Position numbers and translations under genes: made by a program | NCBI GenBank assembly: GCA_004794785.1 | Contig: SJOL01007097.1 | Span: 615,112 to 679,111, forward strand | DNA: 64,000 nucleotides | Direction: 5' to 3' | Origin: Opisthorchis felineus | Lineage: Eukaryota; Platyhelminthes; Trematoda; Opisthorchiida; Opisthorchiidae | In this document: one piece after another, positions 36,933 through 49,124 of the stretch | How positions within the stretch are numbered: position 1 is the stretch's first letter | Layout: every line of letters starts with the position of its first letter | Notes under the pieces: generated by a model | Seen by the model: the letters and a program-made list of their open reading frames with translations, nothing else | The model's database searches: none | Told to the model about the DNA's origin: nothing

Positions 36933-38712
36933 CACCCAGGATTGCACATTCACCCAAGCAGTCATCGACGAAAAGTCCAGTGCCACCCTTGGATTCGAGC
37001 GCAAACCATGGCACTGACTGCATTCACTGCTTTGTTATCCACTTTTACTCACCAGGTCATCGGCGAACGAAGCTGCGTCAAACGAGTGTACAACACGTCC
37101 ACGGTTTACAGCTGATGATGGCAATGTTAGCAACAAAAGGTCTAAGCAAAATGAACGAACTATCGACAGATCCGACTTACTGAATGCATTGAATGAAGCA
37201 ACGAAGATTTCAGACACAACTGGATAGAACTGCGGTGCTTGAAGAGCAACATAGCCCTCTACAGTAACATCACAGGTACAGGGAGATACCACGTAGGGAA
37301 CTCACTACGGATACAATACGCAATACCTATATTTTGGCATAAGGCCGAAAGTTAGTACAATAGTCAGAAGAGTTTACCAGTAGGAGTTCAGTCAGCTACT
37401 ACGCAGTATTTAGCCTCTACTTTACTCCAACTAAAAATATAAGATAATAATCAAGAAACTATTAAACAAACATTCACTTCTTTGCATTTACTTGAAAAAA
37501 TGAACTTTAGAGGGTATAGCATGTCTTCCGCTGGCGGATATTTTTTTAAGTTTTCATTTAGTGGCAGCGGCCTCGCAGTATTTTCCTAAAATGAGCCTTG
37601 AAAAAGCTGCAGATCAAATTTTTAGTTGTGATTCCACGTGACACACGTATGATTTTGTTTGTCCATGCGAAACTGAATTATCGGTAGGTTTCCAACTGCT
37701 TAAAACGCACTGCTGACAATTCTTGTTTTAAAAGAACGCTGTATATGTATTAGGAACATGTTGCTTATTGGGGTGTTAGCAAAAGGCTTAGTGGTCGTAA
37801 AATCGCAAGGATCAAGCAGACTAATGAATATCTTGATATGGAGGTAGTTCCACCAGGTATACTGATTTGATGAATTTGTTTCCTTTATCAACCGCGATTG
37901 CATGGTTGTAACCGACCAGCCGGGTAAGCAAAAGCGAATTGAGTCTAATTGCACAACCGTAAGAGAATACAAACTACTGAGCAGGTAACCAATCGATACA
38001 GGGTGGGAAATGGAAGGAGCTACTGAAATGACTGTCCAGAAAATAGGAATTCAGTTATAGAAATTCGCTGGCAAAATGTTTATGAGGTATAGACCAACAC
38101 TGAGCGGAAATAAACACGGGAGATCTGCAAATATGTCACAGCCAATGGTTATTTAGACAATCCAGTCCAGTTGACAAAAACCATTTAGGTCATTGTGTAT
38201 GGCTGACTTTGCACAACCAAACAAGCAAGTGAAAGAAATGTCGTGATTACTAACATCTCCACAGTTTTTTTCATCCAGATTAGCCGCGCTGTGGCATACT
38301 AATCGATCCCGCATGTGTTGTCGTTGGAGAGACATTTACTGAGCAAGTCTGTAGACGACAAAATATTTAGAATTGTCACCATAAGTTACTCTGCTACTTT
38401 TCAAGGGTTTAGACTGAGTCACTACCAACAACTCTTGAGTTTTCAACCGTATTCAGACACGTGTGTAGCTTGTAGTGCACCTACAGTGTACAACACAGTG
38501 TTTTGATCTTTCCTCACTCGTTTTCCTCAATGTCGTATTATTCTTTTGTAAAATTCACACAACCAATGAGAATTCGAAAGACATGTTTATTCAAATAATA
38601 CACAACGTGATAACTTTTGAGCAAAAGTTTTTTAAAAGTCAGACTTCTTGGTTTTGTGTCTCCATTTCAATGCGATGGTCGTCAAATCTGTGACCCTGTT
38701 TAATCGCAGTTT
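36933..38712. other. intergenic, nothing supported
   Basis: The first 250 bases may be the 3' tail of the RTE fragment. Beyond that no repeat or supported exon is seen. Confidence 0.45.
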
Positions 38713-38895
38713 TCAACGCTTGTACCAACAAAACAAATGTGGCCAGTGACCTTGAATCTCAAATGCGGGACATTGTTGAATACTAGGGAGATAGTAAATC
38801 CACTCTAACATGGTGTTAAGGTGAAAATCAAATAAACCCCATCTTAATCTTCCGCCTAAATGCTCCACAAAACCGCCTAGTATTTCACTTACAAT

Positions 38896-39222
38896 TATCT
38901 TCAAGCCGTAAAGCATTTTTCTTGATGTATGAGGCTGTATGTATAGGGCTGGTGATGATCGCCAGTTCACCACTGGTTTGCAAATAGCGTATGATTCCAA
39001 ATACCTAGGAGCTGTTGAGCAGTTTGAGAACGGGATTGATGGAAACGCAGGATCTACGCCTTCCTGAAGAGATCCAACGCTAAAACCGGAATTGAGTTTC
39101 TGAGGTTTCTTCAGCCTTGTAATGCGATGTTTCAAGAAACACTTTATACACTTTATGGGTGGTCCAGGCAGATGATGGCTCCCAAAAGTTCTGAGACTGC
39201 GGTACATCTTTCGAAAGCCCAA
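38896..39222 (-). CDS. candidate exon, unknown protein
   Basis: Part of a 169-codon minus-strand open frame (38713-39222). Within it a strong donor ATT|GTAAGT (donor at 38895) would end an exon of about 100 codons rich in Pro, Ser and Tyr. Acceptor choice is unclear (several AG sites after pyrimidine-poor tracts). No domain recognised. The plus strand is interrupted by at least two stops in the competing frame, which mildly favours the minus strand. Confidence 0.25.
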
Positions 39223-39247
39223 GGCAGGTCAGGCCTCGGTTGTCGCA

Positions 39248-39490
39248 TCACAGTTGAGCGTGCTGGGCAGGACCATGAGGCTTGCAAGCAAAATACTGGC
39301 TATGACGGATATCATCTACAGTGTTGATGAGGTGCTTTATTCGGATTTGGGTGGCCAGGGAAGGTGGAAACTCGTACTCAACAAACTTGCAAATTTGTCC
39401 TGCTACAACCTGATGTCGGCATTCACTGTGCGTCCCAGATGAGGGAAACCTTTTTCTGAAAATCCTGAAAAGAACACCGTTTTGTAGCAA
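39248..39490 (-). other. open frame of 80 codons with a QVVAG motif
   Basis: The minus-strand translation contains QVVAG (39398-39412), the pentapeptide of cystatin-type protease inhibitors, followed by an alternating hydrophobic stretch. The rest of the cystatin pattern (N-terminal Gly, the later Pro-Trp or Leu-Pro hairpin) is not seen, and the plus strand is equally open (39254-39442). Most likely coincidence. Confidence 0.12.
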
Positions 39491-42400
39491 AAAACTGGAG
39501 CTGATAGGTGTTTACTTATGTGATTACCGGAGTACGTTCCCATGAGTGAAATTCTGACATTTATGTCATAAACGTGTGCTCTGGTGTAACTGTCCTTGTA
39601 CGAACCTTTCACGAATATCTGAGGATGTGATAGCTTGTTTTTAAAGATGATGATTATTTTCAACAGTGTCCACTGTTTGTGGACATCATGAACACTCATT
39701 GGTGGGGTTAAAGTATGCCTGAAATATAAGGTATGTGGGCTGGAAAGTAATTAGTCCACCTTTTTTGAAGTAGTTTAATGCAAACCACCACAGCTTTTAT
39801 GAAGACGTATGAGGTATGAGTATGCACAACCAAATAAAGGTCTACGAATCCAACAAAATAAACGGTCTGTATTTTCAAAATCCCCAAGTGACTTTTATAT
39901 TTCCATAGGTTAACCATAACCTGTGACTAGCTGTGGTATAATTAAAAGGCGTCTGGTCAATTTATTCCACAAAGTATCGACAATTTTCAGCTTGTTTGCT
40001 ATGCGGCTTGACTACATCCGGCTGATAACACCAAGTTGCACTTTCGTAAGCAGCGTGCATAAATGATTCGAAGGTCACACGATATTCGACTTTTCCATAG
40101 TGGGAAGTATATGCAACCGAATTTCCCGCATTGTTCTTAGTATTTTCGACTCTATTCTGGACTTTCTAGTGTTACTACAGTTAACCGAAGAGGTGAGCAC
40201 CAACAAAATTTCCACTGACAATTTTCCATCCAACTCAACACCCTGAACTGAAAGAGACGTACGTTTAGTGGACAGGGTTGCAGGGACAAAGACTTTCAAC
40301 TTCTATGAACTACTTTTCAGAACTTCTTTATCAAGAATTTGAGCAAAGAATGGGTGGGCTCTTCACATAAAATATATGTAAAGCTTTCTGTTTCTTTAAT
40401 CAGTAGACTGTATTTGTATTGGTGTGCACCAAACGCTTTCTGCAGATACAATTGCGCGAAAATGCGCAATGGAAAAATAATATTTGTGGCAATCTAACGA
40501 AAGTGGTGTAAAGTTCGCTGTGCAGTGCATATGGGGACGGCTGTACCGACGTCTACCCAAGTCGCGGCCTTTGAATTGCGAACACACTCGTCGCATATTT
40601 AAATAGACTGTACAAAAACTGCTTTGTGTCTAATCTTTATGCGTATCCATGAGCTGTGGCATTCACACTGGAATGTCAGTATGGCCGGAATACCCTTGCT
40701 CTGTAACTTGTTTAAGTGATTAATCTATAATCACAACGAGTATCACGAAACCATACGCAGTCGTGAGCATGCCATCCTCAGCTCTGTATTCCTCAGGAAT
40801 ATTACGCTGTGACCACTCATTACATGAGTGAAGGCAACTAGGAATAGAATTAGTCTGAGTCCCTTGATGCATCAAAGATATGACAGGTAGCTTAGGGAAA
40901 TCGTGAGACAAAAGGCGTTCGGAATAATCATCACTTGCTGTGTATGGGATAATTTTATATTTCTTGGGTTGACTATTGATGCTGACAACAAATCGACCTG
41001 AAAAAATGCACTGGTTGGAAATTACTGCAACATGACACTATAAACAATAAGTGGGGTGGCAGCGCATAAGGCTGAGTCTTAGTGTGTGGTGGCTCAATGA
41101 CCATGCAACATGGACAGGAACGACCCTCCTAGAGGAGACATTGGTTGACCATTGAAGAGTATGACCTCCCATCCGTGCGGATGGGAGTTTAACTGTAACT
41201 CCACGAGAGTTGTGACGGACTTTTCAAATGTTGATTAGTGGAATGATGCGAAATTAACTCGTATGTATCAAAAATATTAGTTCTTAATGTCTGCAATAAA
41301 TCTGATCTCTAATGAACACCAATACTGCCCAGTGGTGTGGGGTCCAGTTTTCTTCAATTTCTCGATGATAATTCACACAGAGTGCGTGTATTATGCATAA
41401 TTCGTGTATTATGCAAATTCGAAAATGTTGCAGTTTCTAGGCCTCAAGGGTTACTGCAACGATGTATTGTGTTCAGGTTCCCGGAAAATATTAGTTGCTG
41501 AGATTTTGAACGTAATGTGTTCATAAGGACTGCATGCCAATTAATCTAAAAAGTCCGACCCTGCCTGATATGTCGAAACACCTGTTCCACATCAACTTTA
41601 TCTTTTAAATGAGCACTCCTGAGCGTACAGTGACTATCAACAGTTATCGGCTATTCTGCGTCACTGGTAAGTGCAGATGTACACTCGATCAACTTTTTGA
41701 CAAAAAACATCCAGTCTTGTGCACCTTGTAAACTACCGGAGCTGAATGCTGAACAGTTGAACATAACACATCTTAACTAGCACACTAATATTATAAAAGC
41801 AACCTAACGTGGCTGTTATGAAGTACGAGCAGATCATTTTAACGAACCAGAAGTCGCGCGTTTGACCTAACAAGAAGCTTCTTCAAATCGTGCGAATATT
41901 TTGAATTTCTATGTAACTCATCTTCAAAAAACGTCCATTCTGTTTCAACTTGGCAAAAGGATCATTTGAAACTGATGGTGAATACTGTGCTGTCTGCAGC
42001 ACAGCATTCAAACCTTCTGAAAAGTCACCATAAGGCTGAACTGGGTCACGTGCCTTAGATACGGCAGCTTTCAGCGCTGCTCAGGCTGAGAAGATGATCT
42101 CAGTTTGCGCTCCGGTATTATCCAACTGACCTAGCTCGGCGTCCAATAGATCACTAAACAACTATGAGACCGGTTTTCTTGACGGCACACAGATCACCCA
42201 TTCTGTCTAATTATAGGGTTGTTTCAAATTTTCTGCACCTTCTTAGCCACTTCCTAAAGTCGATCAAAACCAAAATCAGCATCTAAACATAAAACTAACG
42301 TTCCCACATTAAAGCAGAGAGAAATATCCAACGGACGTACCCCTCGAGCTGACAGGAACCAGATCATTTTAGGTGCGAACCCCTGAGTATGGAGCCAGAA

Positions 42401-45400
42401 TGGCCGACAAAATTAAACTGCAATGAACTTTACCTATGAAGGAAATTGTCCGATGCATCAGTGGTTATCCCTGATGTCTGATTCTATATGAGGATCTTCC
42501 TGTAGAGCTGTAAATTACTTGCGATATTAGAGCTGTCTTACGCCGTATGCGCAAAGATGGTAACCATGCTATTACTGGCCAGTGTAATTTTTCAGAATTA
42601 TGTACAGGCAATAAAAACATGAGTTTATTCTGGCAGAAATCGCATTTTGGTTTACATCTTATGGAAACAAACCTAATGTGAATCGCATTATTCTGTTCGA
42701 CAAAATGTTCGAAGCATGTGGTTCCAAAATAGGCAGTAGAAAATGAACCGTATTTGTTTCTCAACCAGGTCTCCCTGGGTCCTTACTCAGAAAAGGTGAA
42801 GAAATAGTGTTGATACTGCCAACTACAGTGAGACCTGCGTTTTATTCCATTATCCCCACTTGTTATACGTTCCTTTAGGAAATTTTCAGCCGTATTTATT
42901 GGTATAAATGTTTATTTGATATAACTTTACTAAAGGAACAAATCTTTACTAGTAGTCTGGTTCAGCGAAGCCCGGGGTGACACGTGGCATTTTAGTATAG
43001 GTCGAGTGAAACACCGCTCAGCTGGAAATGTTTACATTCACTTGTTGCTCGACCAGCATGGGACACGATATCCTTATCAGTCATAAGGCGAACGTTTGAA
43101 AGTAATGCTCGGTGTTGCCACTGTTCAATCCCCTGAAATCTAGTACTATCCTGTTGTGGTTTGATATTGTCAAAATAGAAAACCCGATATGCCTTGTCAG
43201 CCCGTTTTCTTCATTAGAAGGTGTACCACAGCAACCCTGTTCATAGATGCCGCATCGACCAAGGAGAATCTTTACGGAAAATGAACCTGTCGTTACACTG
43301 ACCATGGATACTCGAATCCTTCATACCAGAATTCCTTCTGGAGTCACCATTTAGGTTGGAATCAGTTATCTTTAGAGACCAGGTCATGACGACTTAAAAA
43401 CTGAGTGCTTTTCTAGCACTGGCTTTGATAATTCCACTGCTGTTTTTTTACCGTGGTAGTTGCAGTAATTTCGAAGACGTTTGTCATCCGATCCCAACCA
43501 CCACTGGCTGAATCCGACTTGTGCAAAAAAGAACACTTAGTTTGCTGAAGGAATTTACTGCATCTCACTTTAGAAAACTGACAGTCTTCTTTGTGTAGTC
43601 AGTCGGATCATTCGCCTGAACGAAACGGTAAAAGGTATTTCCGGTCAAACGGGCATGCGCAATTTTGGGTGTGGAAAACCTGTGAAAAACCTCCGAAACC
43701 AGTGGTTCATCTTACTGTTACGAAAGGAACCTTATGTTCGTAAACCCTAGCACTCATCCTTGGACTTGGTTTTAAAAAACTAAGCCCATTATGTAGAGTT
43801 CGTCCAGATTTGGCCGCAGATTTTATCGTTTATCATTACGCAAAAGTATGTAACCAGCCGCTCTTTATACATAAAACTATCTTAAAAGCCAAACCGGGTA
43901 GACCAAACCGGTGAGGCCAAGTCTTATTACGGACTGCATTTCTACTATCGGAAGCCTAACAGCCTGACAGCACAGTACTAGGCAATCCCTGACTATTTTT
44001 CACGATATTTCCCAGCTGTTTTCAAGCTACTGCTTGCCCAAACTCACACGGCTTGTAGGCAGAATAGTTAACCGCAACGGCACATTGTTTTATTGTGTCA
44101 TTCTTACTGAGATAGCTAGGCGGGCTGCACATCCACACTTATCATGGCTGCGGGGTATGTAGCCCCAGGATGATACCTTTGGTAGGCAGATTATTGTCAG
44201 AGACATCAGTTTTCCGTAAGGAGTGAGTTCGAAACATCCGAACTTGCATGCTAATGGCTTTCACTGGACTGTGGAGAAAAAGTTGATATTACTCTCAAGC
44301 ACTCAGAAATAAACAATACTGAGTGCTCATTTTCACAGCACCTCCCATGACCTGCAAATGAAGCCAAACCGTCTTATGATATTTTTTCAAGGAGAACGAG
44401 TGCGGTGTAGATCATCTTAGACATGCAGGGGAAACAACACCCGTTTTAAAATCAGAAGTTGGTTTGACGTTTTTTTCTGGCAAGTATACTTCTTGGGTTT
44501 CTAAGAGGATAAATATTATCGGTAGGAATTTCCACTGGTAAGAAGAACATAAATTTGTGCTATGGGTCTAAGCCGTATTACAACACCCTCTTATGAGGTG
44601 CTATAGGATGGAAAGTCTCATTTCAGAATCAAGATCTTTCACAACAAATTTGCTACTATGTATCGTTATAAGGAACACTTATTTCGTGGCTTAGTTTTAG
44701 GTCCATAATTTGTTCACTGACTTTTCATTTTATCCTCGTTCCTCCGTAAGTAGTATATTCAATGTAGTTCGCCTCGTAAAGGCACACGATTCATGCCTGT
44801 GATCTGCTGAAGTCAACATGAAAGAGGGTAACAAAGAGGCCACATAGAAAAAATCGTGAAAATAACTAAGCGTTTTCGGTTTCTTCTCACTTTGATTGGC
44901 AGTGTGAAGAGATCTTGGAATTTTCAACGGAGATTTCGTTATGTAGGCCAGTTTATGTTGAAAAGCGGAGGACCACTATACAGCTGTTTCATCCTTACTG
45001 GGGATTATTAACAGTGCGCATCTTATGAAACTCAGGGATATTTCGTGCCCACAACTTCCCGGTCAGTGGTTTCAACACCTGATCCTCCATCACCAGCGGC
45101 TGAACGGCATTGCAATTAACTCGAACTTGGATAGCATATAACGGCACATCATAGCGGCACACAAGGCCGAATACACATCATGTGATCACGTATTGACCGA
45201 CTCCGAAGGTAGCGCTTTTTAGTTTTCTCTTTAATAAAAGTTAAATCCTGATCTGACTTGTAGAAAGAAATGCGAAAGAATTCACGTTGCAGGAATCAGA
45301 GCTGATTGTATCGATCACGTCAGGCGGCTAAACAATAAAGACTAAAATTATGAAGTCGGTAATCCGAGTTAGACCGAATATTTGTAAAAATTTCTGGTGT

Positions 45401-45550
45401 TTCGCAGAAGCAAAACTCCATCATGTAACTGTGCCTATCTTTTTTATTTTTTGTTAAATTTGCGTCTTAAGTATTCTGACTAACAAAGCAAACCACACAA
45501 TTTTCATCCTTAGGAAAACTAAGAAAAGTATTCGCACCATATCAACAAAT
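39491..45550. other. intergenic with one hairpin cluster
   Basis: Apart from the hairpins at 41101-41187 nothing is supported. Frames at 40075-40299, 42465-42764 and 43081-43305 (all minus) have no splice or family support. Confidence 0.45.
41101..41187. other. cluster of short perfect hairpins
   Basis: Consecutive dyads: CCATG/CATGG (41101-41113), CTCC/GGAG (41126-41137), TGGT/ACCA (41142-41151) and CTCCCATCC/GGATGGGAG (41166-41187, nine pairs around GTGC). No transcript evidence; could be a structured RNA or a decayed foldback element. Confidence 0.35.
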
Positions 45551-45667
45551 ACTCTCATTTGCATACGAATTTGGTTTTGACAGGAGTCTCAGCTTAATCC
45601 AGCTTAATCTCTCGTTTACGATAGTCCGCTTCAACTGAAGGGTTTTCAGTAGCCTTGTGTGGTACGT
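45551..45667. repeat. rearranged ~300-bp repeat: head (minus) joined to tail (plus)
   Basis: 45551-45635 is the head in minus orientation (CTCATTTGCATACGAATTTG, GACAGGAGTCTCAGC, TCTCTCGTTTACGAT). 45645-45667 looks like an eroded tail in plus orientation (TTTTCAGTAGCCTTGTG, GGTACG). The same junction type occurs at 62762-62868. Confidence 0.6.
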
Positions 45668-46284
45668 TATCATCTTCCGAACTTTGGGCGTCCATTACGA
45701 ATGCGCATGAAGTCCCCTCTCAGTGTAGGAACCAGGAGCCAATTTTCTGTCTTGAATGGGTTTCTTCTTCTACAACAGCCGGGAATAGGGAATTACAGTT
45801 TCCAAAAAATTGAGCCTGTAACTCTTTTGCAAACGGGGTAAAGAGAGACCGTAAACGAATCATCAAGAATATTAGTGATCTAGTTCCCGTAGCCATTTAT
45901 CGGAGGAAGATTGTACTTGCCCTGTGGATTCGCTTTGGTAGTGATTAGAATGTGAGGTCATAGAACATTTTGGAGAGGAAACAGATATGGCAAATTGATA
46001 TGCCAGTTCTCGACTCTCCGGTGACATCACGCTGTGGGTAGAATTCCTAGAAGTCAATCTGTTTGTTTAGTTTTGCTCCTGAGATGTACAAACAAGAATG
46101 GCCGGTCGAACTTCATGATGGCAAGGCAAGTCAGACCTATCATAAACAGAAGAAAAAGGCATGTTCTGTAAAAGTGCATTAAAATATCAGACCTTCACTT
46201 AATACAGTATGCCGTTACGTAACCTTCAATGCCAGCAATTTCATTAATATCTCTCGTATAACCTAGTTTAATCATATTTTCTTT
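45668..46284. other. intergenic, nothing supported
   Basis: Short overlapping frames only; no repeat recognised. Confidence 0.5.
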
Positions 46285-46323
46285 CAACGTTTCGACAGAA
46301 TACAAAACTGGTCTTCGTCTGCC
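46285..46323 (-). ncRNA. Penelope-type hammerhead-like motif, eroded
   Basis: On the minus strand: CAGACGA (one change from the CTGANGA core), an extra A, a stem II of GACCAG with CTGTC (five pairs, one bulge) around TTTTGTATT, then GAAACGTT. GAA plus the palindrome ACGT plus T is the same ending as the motif at 60616-60649. Helix I is not convincing. No Penelope reverse transcriptase is seen nearby. Confidence 0.35.
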
Positions 46324-47060
46324 GAGTTTTTTATTTTACGTGTGCCGTTGAGACCACCGCAGGGCAACTCTAGGGACATTGTTCTCGTCATCTTTTGTGC
46401 ACTGAGCAGCACAAATCAGATATCACGAATCATTTCTTGTCACATTACTTTTGACTGGCGCGTAGAAATACTACGACACTCCTCCGCCACGGTTTGCTCG
46501 TTTTTGCGAGTATTTTATAATTTGATGCTTTGGAGGCTTGAGTAAACTTACACATGCTCATTCGTGTTGTAAACACATTGCGGAGAGAAGGGGTTCTCAT
46601 TAGCAAATGCTTTGGGCCTAAACACCGCATGTTGGTCTAATTGATGTTGAATTGAGATGAGACTACATTAAATGATAGTTACTGTGCGCTGCGGTGTGTA
46701 ACTGACTGATCAATAATATAGGGGTGTGGTGATTACGATGCTGAAATACGACAGGAAACGCCTTTGTTGCTAGCATTGATGCAAGAAAGAAAGTGACGAT
46801 ATCATGAGGTGAATATTGTATTAAGACAAGCTGTTAGCGTACTTCAGTTTGCTCTGTCCTCCCTCCACCTACCGACTAGTCGGGAGGTGCTGACACACAG
46901 GAGTTCAACAGTGCCACCAAATGTTGATAATACCCGCAATGTGCACCACGGGTAATCTCTGATGCTAACATCTAAAACTTGTTGGCCGATGGGGGTTACT
47001 TGATACGGTACACAAATATCCTGATATTAAGCGGTCAGATAAATCACTGTCATGTCTTAC
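46324..47060. other. intergenic, nothing supported
   Basis: No repeats or supported exons. Confidence 0.5.
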
Positions 47061-47159
47061 CTCTTAGAAACTCCGTGGTTTTGCATTCTGTTTCTCTCCT
47101 GGCTTTCAGTATTTTGTCGTGTTTAGTTGTGAAGTAGCGCTGTCGTTGGTACTGGTAGC
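47061..47159 (-). CDS. candidate internal exon (99 nt), unknown protein
   Basis: On the minus strand an acceptor (ACTTTCTTAACCACGTCCAAAG) and a strong donor (AAGAG|GTAAGA, 47060) bound 99 nt with one open frame, phase 1 at both ends. The encoded 33 residues are strongly basic and Tyr/Gln-rich at the start and Lys/Arg/Glu-rich after, suggesting a helical charged segment. No family recognised. It is 1.8 kb from a second minus-strand candidate exon (48896-49124), but phases (exit 2, entry 1) do not match directly. Confidence 0.3.
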
Positions 47160-48895
47160 CTTTGGACGTGGTTAAGAAAGTCTACCGTATCAGAGTTGGA
47201 CATAAATTTGTAAAGTTGCCCTACCTATATCAGTAAACCGAGCGGCGATGTTTCCTTTCCTATATAATCCAGCAGTGTTCAGCTTCTGATAAACCATGAA
47301 CATACAAATAAAACCGAAGAGCTGGCAGCAAGTTTGAAACCTTATCATGTAGAAGGATGCCCAAACCTTCTACATCAACCGTTGTCTGAACAGGCCGAAA
47401 TCAAAGACCCTGGAGGGGGAACACACAATCATGTGACTTTTAAGTCTGGAAGATTGACAGTGTGGGTGCTTATACGAGAGTGGGTATTTTCACTGTTCTT
47501 GGCACCGGAATATGAGATGAACTTTGTGGGACAGAATTATGGCGGTCACTGCGGATGATCGTTACGTGGGAGCAAGTTTTGTTGCTTTCGCCGTACACGA
47601 TACGTCTCCATTTGTCTCCAGTTTCGGGGGACTTTGAGTGATGGTGCACTCCTGGTAATCCAATGTTATCAAACCTCAAACTTGTGAGTGGTCGATGTTC
47701 ACTTAGCCAACTTTACTGATTGTAACAACATAGCCTAAGAGGTGGTTAAGTATAATGATTGTGTCGAATACGAATTTAACGTCGTAATACATGTGGTTTA
47801 GTTATATGCCCGCCCATAAAAGTAGACCACCAAACTCGCTAGAACATGCTACCCTGCTGCATGATCAAAAAAACGGACGCTTGTCGGAATGTCAGAGAAT
47901 TAGCCACGGCATCCAGTTTACCCACTAATCGGAACAGAACGAACCGATCCAAGTACTGGATTTTTAATTCGCACTCCGTTTTGATGTTCAAAACTTCAAC
48001 TACTTCAGCGTTATTTTGCCACGAGGTGATTCGGTAAAGATTCTAACTTAGGTTGCATAAAGAGTTTCTCCTGTTTGGTCCGACAGACGACACTAAACCT
48101 GCTTTTAAATCTACATCACCGCCAACCTGTTGCAGTATGCCACAATAGGTCACTTCTCCAAAGGTTTGCCGATCCGAAAAGAGTGCAGAACTACCTAAAA
48201 GTAGTAGAGTAGATGTGTTACTGTTATTACCTTAATAGCGTTTTCCAAGTGCAAACCTCTGAGTGGATAGACTTTAATGAGGATACGACGGTTTCAAATT
48301 TGAAGAAGGCTTTACCCACTGGGAAACGTGCAATCATTACTGACTAGTCCCAGTAGTCGCGAGAGAGTACCTTCAACATTCTCAACCTGCAAGCTGTCTA
48401 GTTATTTCATTCTAATCGGTGGAATGCTAAAATATCTGGGCGGCCAGAATTAGTGAATCACACATATACGGTTTGAAGCCAACGACGAAGATTCTCTTAT
48501 CAGCTTACGGCTGCATTGGATCTTGGAAACGGATACCACTACACTTTCCAAACCTATGGATTGACAGAAACACTAATGTGCAATTTTTCTAACCGTTTGT
48601 CATCTGTTGTCATTGTCGTAGTCAACGATAGCGAACACCGAAACAGAGGTCAAAGACGAGTGACCCTGAAAACAGTAAGGCAGGTTCCATGACAATGTAC
48701 CAAAGGATGATTTAAGATAGAACAGGTGGGACCAGTTACGCCACAATTACCAAGGGTGGCCCAAGCACCGCCCTATCGTAAGCCACAACCACGCAGCATT
48801 GCCCAGTGAGCGAAATAGTACATTTTGGCGACATTTAAATTACCTGAATGATAAGTGGAACAAATGGCCTGTCAGGCTGTGTCTCATCTTCTTAC
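47160..48895. other. intergenic or intronic, nothing supported
   Basis: Short frames (47334-47558, 47846-48037 plus) have no splice support. It would be intronic if the flanking minus-strand exons belong to one gene. Confidence 0.4.
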
Positions 48896-49124
48896 TTAAG
48901 GCCTAGATTTTGGACCAATCTTTCATCAATTTCTCTGCGTATCATCTGACTGTTCTTTACGGTATTCGCAAGTCTCTTATTATAGGGTACTATCAGCACA
49001 GAAGTGTTGCAATATTTTAGGCCATCCACCTTCTGGTGTTGATCCTGTAAACGTGTTTGGGTCTCAGGTGCAAGCTTAGAAAAGGCGTTGCGAGAGTACA
49101 GATAGGACAATTTTTGCACACACG
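48896..49124 (-). CDS. candidate exon (229 nt), unknown protein
   Basis: Minus-strand open frame ending at a strong donor (CTTAA|GTAAGA, donor at 48895) with a possible acceptor CTGCACTCAG ending at 49125. The encoded ~76 residues are hydrophilic and helix-prone (Gln, Lys, Arg, Asn, Leu), with a basic-acidic C-terminal third (RREIDERLVQ). No domain recognised. The acceptor is only moderate. Confidence 0.3.

Noticed and set aside
39254..39442. Plus-strand frame opposite the QVVAG frame
   Set aside because: Upstream the same frame has stops at the TGA near 39174 and earlier; no splice site rescues it.
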